Shown piece after piece: positions 60,080 to 64,000 of a DNA stretch of 64,000 nucleotides. Numbering within the stretch: position 1 is the first letter of the stretch; each line of letters begins with the position of its first letter. The notes beneath the pieces are model-generated. The model was given only the letters and a program-made list of their open reading frames with translations. It did not search any database and was not told the DNA's origin. Origin of the DNA: Arenicola marina (taxonomy: Eukaryota > Annelida > Polychaeta > Arenicolidae); assembly GCA_964019135.1 (NCBI GenBank), contig OZ025255.1, forward strand, positions 41,818,811 through 41,882,810, written 5' to 3'. A program made the translations under genes and the position numbers.

Positions 60080-61426
60080 CATGATAATCAGACCCTCTCC
60101 GCTCCATGTGTTTGGACGGTGCCGTTATGATAACTACAGTGGGGAGAATCCCGCATACCAAACAGGGTCTATAAGACTGGGTGTTATCGGGCTTTAATGA
60201 TATATGGTCTATGGTGTATCCGGCGATTGGCTCACACGACTTGGACATGCAGCGATCTGCGTGCATTGAGTCTGTCGCTAGGCTTTAAATGTGTTACCTC
60301 GAAGGCGGAAACAAAAAAAGCAAAGATATGTGTGTACGCTCAGCATATAAATGTAATAATAAAATATAAACTCGTAATAAGTGTAAACGCGCGACTTAGT
60401 AGGGTGTTTACGGTTAGGCAATAGTAGCTCGCCAAGTTTAACTATCCGCCCAAGTTCGCTCAAAATGAAAAGGCCTAATTAATCGATTTCCATTCCAGAA
60501 GAATGCTGCTGTGAATTACTTTAAACTCTTGCAACTGTGTCGTCGAAGAACTATTTGTATAGCATAGCATCACACCAGGATAACAGCCGAGAAAGACTCC
60601 CTCCCCAGTCATCACTTACCACAGGAGTCTCCTGGAGTACTTCAGTCGAGAACAAATATAACTGAAGATAAAATGCCCAAATACTTTATAAAACTGTGTT
60701 GGTTTTCGATCAATCGGTAATTACAATACTGGCAGAAAACATACAGATTAGACACCGACTGTATTGATAATCAATGATGAATTATGATCGACAGTGACAG
60801 AAAATCGAATTTGCTGGTTTTTTCTCATGAACGAGTGGTTGACTCAACAACTTGCCTGCTAGTTGCGACACTTGAACTCACCATAGCGGGCCTGAGGAGT
60901 TGCAATGTTCTGTAAAATGTCAATTGGATTTAGGGCATATAAGCGGAGCTTTAAGGTAGGCATTATATCTCTTTAAAAAACATGTTTATATTAAAAAGAC
61001 CTATTGTGTATGTTGATTTCACCAATAAATACCTAACCGGACACCTTTTCTTAGTGACACAATGTGCAGGACACCTTAAATATCACATTCACTGAAAAAC
61101 GTGCCAAGGTTAGGTCTCTCCCCGAAATACTTGTCCACTTTGTTACCATTTGGTAAATGATCTTTAAAAAACCCAAATTGTTCTTTTCATATTCAACGCG
61201 ATCAAGAAAAAGAAAAGAAAAAATTACTCCAATATATATAGATAATATTTACCAATTCTAAAGATTTTACTACAAGTTAAACTCTAGAGAATACTAATCA
61301 AGGAACAGTTTCGGATGATCATGAAAGGTATATTTCATGGGGCGGGAGGCCTTTTGGGTCGTACTTGTGAATCATGAACATTATATCCCTGACTATATCA
61401 TTCATTCTATTCACCCTATTGAATGC

Positions 61427-61658
61427 TAATCAAGAAGGCAAATTTGGGTGATCATAAAAGGTATATCATATAGCGCGAAAACACTTTTGGGCAAAATATA
61501 TGTCAACTCGTTTACTGTCCACTATGTTACCTTCTGATTTAGTCACAGAGTGGACAGTAACCGAGTGGACAGTAACCGAGTGGACATATTTTGCACAAAA
61601 GCGTTCCCGCGCCATGAGATTTACCTTGTATGATCACCCAAATTTGCCTTCTTACTTA
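61427..61658. mobile_element. Fold-back (MITE-like) element, spacer 5
   Basis: Same structure as in spacer 1, with three 15-base repeats (61542-61586). Confidence 0.7.
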
Positions 61659-63409
61659 TAATTTTATGATGGTTAACTTCGTTAAATTCATAGTTGTTCC
61701 TCCAACTATGAATGATATATATAATGATATAATCCATGGATAAAAACAGAGTGGACTTAACACCCCACTGTCCACTTTGTTACCATGATCGTATTTTGCT
61801 TTATCAAACATATCAGATATCCCAAGATAAAGCTAATGCGCTGGAGTAAGCAATCTCACTGTATCACAACTTTATGTTAAAATTATCATGTACAATCAAT
61901 ATCGATGAAATTACGTAACTTGGGCATATTTCATGGCATGTAATGACACTGGTTTCTTCCCTGTATACCTAATCTGGTACACGGACAATATTAACACTGT
62001 TATCTTAATCTTTTTGGCAATTTTCAGAGACAAATTTGCAGTCAAGCAAATCAAGTGTGGTTCCGAAATGATGTTGCTATGTATACATAAAATATATAGA
62101 AATATAGTATATACAATACGGTAACAGAGTAGACAATAAATGTGGAAGTGGCGTGCCTGTAAACAAGTTTTATATGAAAACGGAAAGTATATTAAGCTGC
62201 CCCTTGTGCTGGAATGAAACCAGTGATACATTACATTACATTACGCATATGAGAAACAATTTAGGCATTTTGTAATGTCGGATTTTATGATTTATCATGA
62301 AATGTCCGCTAATTATAGAATTGCACATATTTGAATACTATGTACGAATACGTGTTTATTTACATGCAAGAAAACCAATATGAGACAGCATAACTGATGA
62401 TTAAAGATAGCTAATGAATTTATAAAATATACCATGAATAGGGGCGGATCCAGATATTAACGGGTGGGAGGCTTGCCTTTCACTAATAGAGGGATCAACG
62501 ACAATAAAGTAATTACCAATTACGATGATTTTAATGATAGCAACCAATTATAATCGTAACAATTATATAATAATATCATAATATATGAGTTATTACTGTA
62601 AATCCATTGTTTAACTATCTTCATCAAGTATGGTTACAAGACGGACAGTTTAAATCTTATAATATGCAATGAAGGCCGATTTGGTATATTCAAGGAATAG
62701 ATCCGTTAGAAAGTATGTTATGTTCCGCCGTGACACATCATAGAGATTTACATTGTATAGAATCTCTGTATGTGCAGATATTTATATGAAAACTATAATA
62801 TTATATAAATACAGTTGCATGTAGCATATATACATGTATAAATATATGGTTGATTTTTATTGTATGTACATGCAAGATCTAAATAACGCATTTCATTATT
62901 TCGCGTCAACAGCCCGTTTTTTTGCTATTTGATAGGAATGAAGATCGTAATAATTACCCAATTTTTTTATTAAAATCCTGAGTTGGTGACCGAGACGATC
63001 ACTTTCCACAGTGAAAAAATCATTCTCTACAAAATATATCCACACTTGCATCTTCGATAAGATGGTATTGCATAAGCTAAAGATGGTGAAGAGGTTTGAC
63101 ATATTTACGATACCTATCCTTATCGTTAACTTATCGTTATTTATGTATAAGATGACAAAAAATATTTATTAGATCACAAAAAAATACGACGCCCTCTCAC
63201 TGTCATGACAAACCTATACCACACAACGTCTGCCATGCCTGCCCACGGCAAACCAAACAATCACATCGTCTGCAAATCCCTCTCAGACTCATGACAAACC
63301 AAGCATATTCACACCGTCTGACAAGCCCTATTTTATACACCCGAAGGCTTAATTAGATCCAGAAGCCTACGGGAACGATACATGATTTGGATGGCCAAAC
63401 TTAAATCAC

Positions 63410-63482
63410 TCAGACCGGGTTCCGAACCACAGACCTATAGATCTATAGGCGAGTGTTCTGTCACTCACTGTGTACGAGGCTC
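63410..63482 (-). other. tRNA-like sequence, possible SINE head, spacer 5
   Basis: Identical arrangement to that in spacer 4, 17,610 bases away. Confidence 0.4.
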
Positions 63483-64000
63483 CTCGTGTATGTCGCTTAG
63501 TGAAATATTAATTCGCAGTTTTCATATGAAGCTGATCAATACTAAAGTATACTGCATGACACACTGACTAAAGTCCCGCGTAAGTCAGTTTCGGTGTCTA
63601 GTATTTTCTTTAAGGTATTATTAAAATACTCATATACTGTATAAACAACATGAGATATTTGCAAGCCATGCCTGACAGATATACTTGGAAACGGAGATAA
63701 TGATCGCCAGTTAATGTAATTACGTTCGTCAATAACAAACACAGACATAAACTTCTCAACAGTGATTTATGGAGTCACGACAAGTAAAGGTCGCATTAAG
63801 AGAGTGATACCTTAAATATATTAACTACCGAAATACAAAGTATAACCGAATGACCTGGCGGATTCATTTTTGAGGTAGTTAGGTAACTAGACTAATCATA
63901 AAGCCTTTAAAATGTAAGTGGTTTGTCTAAATGTGATATAGCAAAAGATATAACAGAGCATCTTTGCGACTTAAAAATACAATAATATCCTCATACCACA

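Larger units (their letters stand above)
48757..64000. repeat. Partial array unit at right edge
   Basis: The start of a fifth unit: plus copy 4, LINE, minus copy 5, the largest minisatellite block (about 93 copies) and most of a type A spacer. The spacer is still collinear with spacer 4 at the last base, so the array probably continues right. Confidence 0.85.
59215..64000. other. Spacer 5 (type A, incomplete)
   Basis: Type A spacer running off the window. It has a full fold-back element, the tRNA-like sequence and about 60 extra bases near 63205 (a further ACAAACC...GTCTGCC repeat). It lacks the GTTACACGTGTAAC palindrome present in the other spacers. Confidence 0.8.

Overview
The window looks like nuclear DNA of an animal, probably a bilaterian invertebrate. 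A lophotrochozoan such as a mollusc is a guess from the gene family and the style of transposon, not something the sequence proves. The reasons are an exon with a clear 3' splice site, a family of Golgi-type glycosyltransferase genes (GT92, formerly DUF23), a decayed non-LTR retrotransposon, fold-back transposons, a poly-A retro-insertion and a very large minisatellite. There is no prokaryotic signal: no operons, no ribosome binding sites and no CRISPR.

Almost everything belongs to one compound repeat of about 12.7 to 15.8 kb, present as three complete and two partial units. Measured from one plus-strand GT92 exon to the next, the units run 7438-20105, 20106-32914 and 32915-48756, with partial units at 1-7437 and 48757-64000. 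Each unit reads in the same order: a plus-strand GT92 exon (about 1.46 kb); a minus-strand LINE remnant (about 1.9 kb) holding a GGTAA microsatellite; a minus-strand, C-terminally truncated GT92 exon; a 53-bp minisatellite; an AT-rich spacer of 3.8-5.1 kb; the same minisatellite in reverse orientation; and a short 5' flank leading into the next plus-strand GT92 exon. The two GT92 exons are arms of a 1.4-kb inverted repeat around a 2.9-kb centre, so the region is a tandem array of large interrupted palindromes.

Three plus-strand exons (7438, 32915 and 48757) have intact frames of 486 codons. They encode a type II membrane anchor and a GT92 domain with a DADE metal-binding motif. The plus-strand copy at 20106 has lost one base. 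All five minus-strand copies lack the last quarter of the domain and carry a shared pair of compensating indels; the copy at 37071-38235 also has a 50-bp deletion. All nine start at the same AG splice acceptor, and no convincing first exon with a start codon is visible, so the initiating exon is unplaced.

The 53-bp minisatellite fills about 15 kb (roughly 284 copies in nine blocks of about 3 to 93 copies). It shows higher-order duplications and keeps one orientation relative to the neighbouring GT92 exon. Spacers come in two kinds, in the order A, B, B, A, A. Type A carries a segment with a tRNA-like sequence (missing from the first spacer). Type B carries a different 0.8-kb module with two CREB-type palindromes. 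Unit-specific events (a poly-A insertion at 22111, a 1.57-kb deletion in spacer 1, loss of a fold-back centre in spacer 4) show how the array has evolved. The working genes, if any, are the three intact plus-strand exons; the rest is satellite, transposon debris and duplicated pseudogene sequence.
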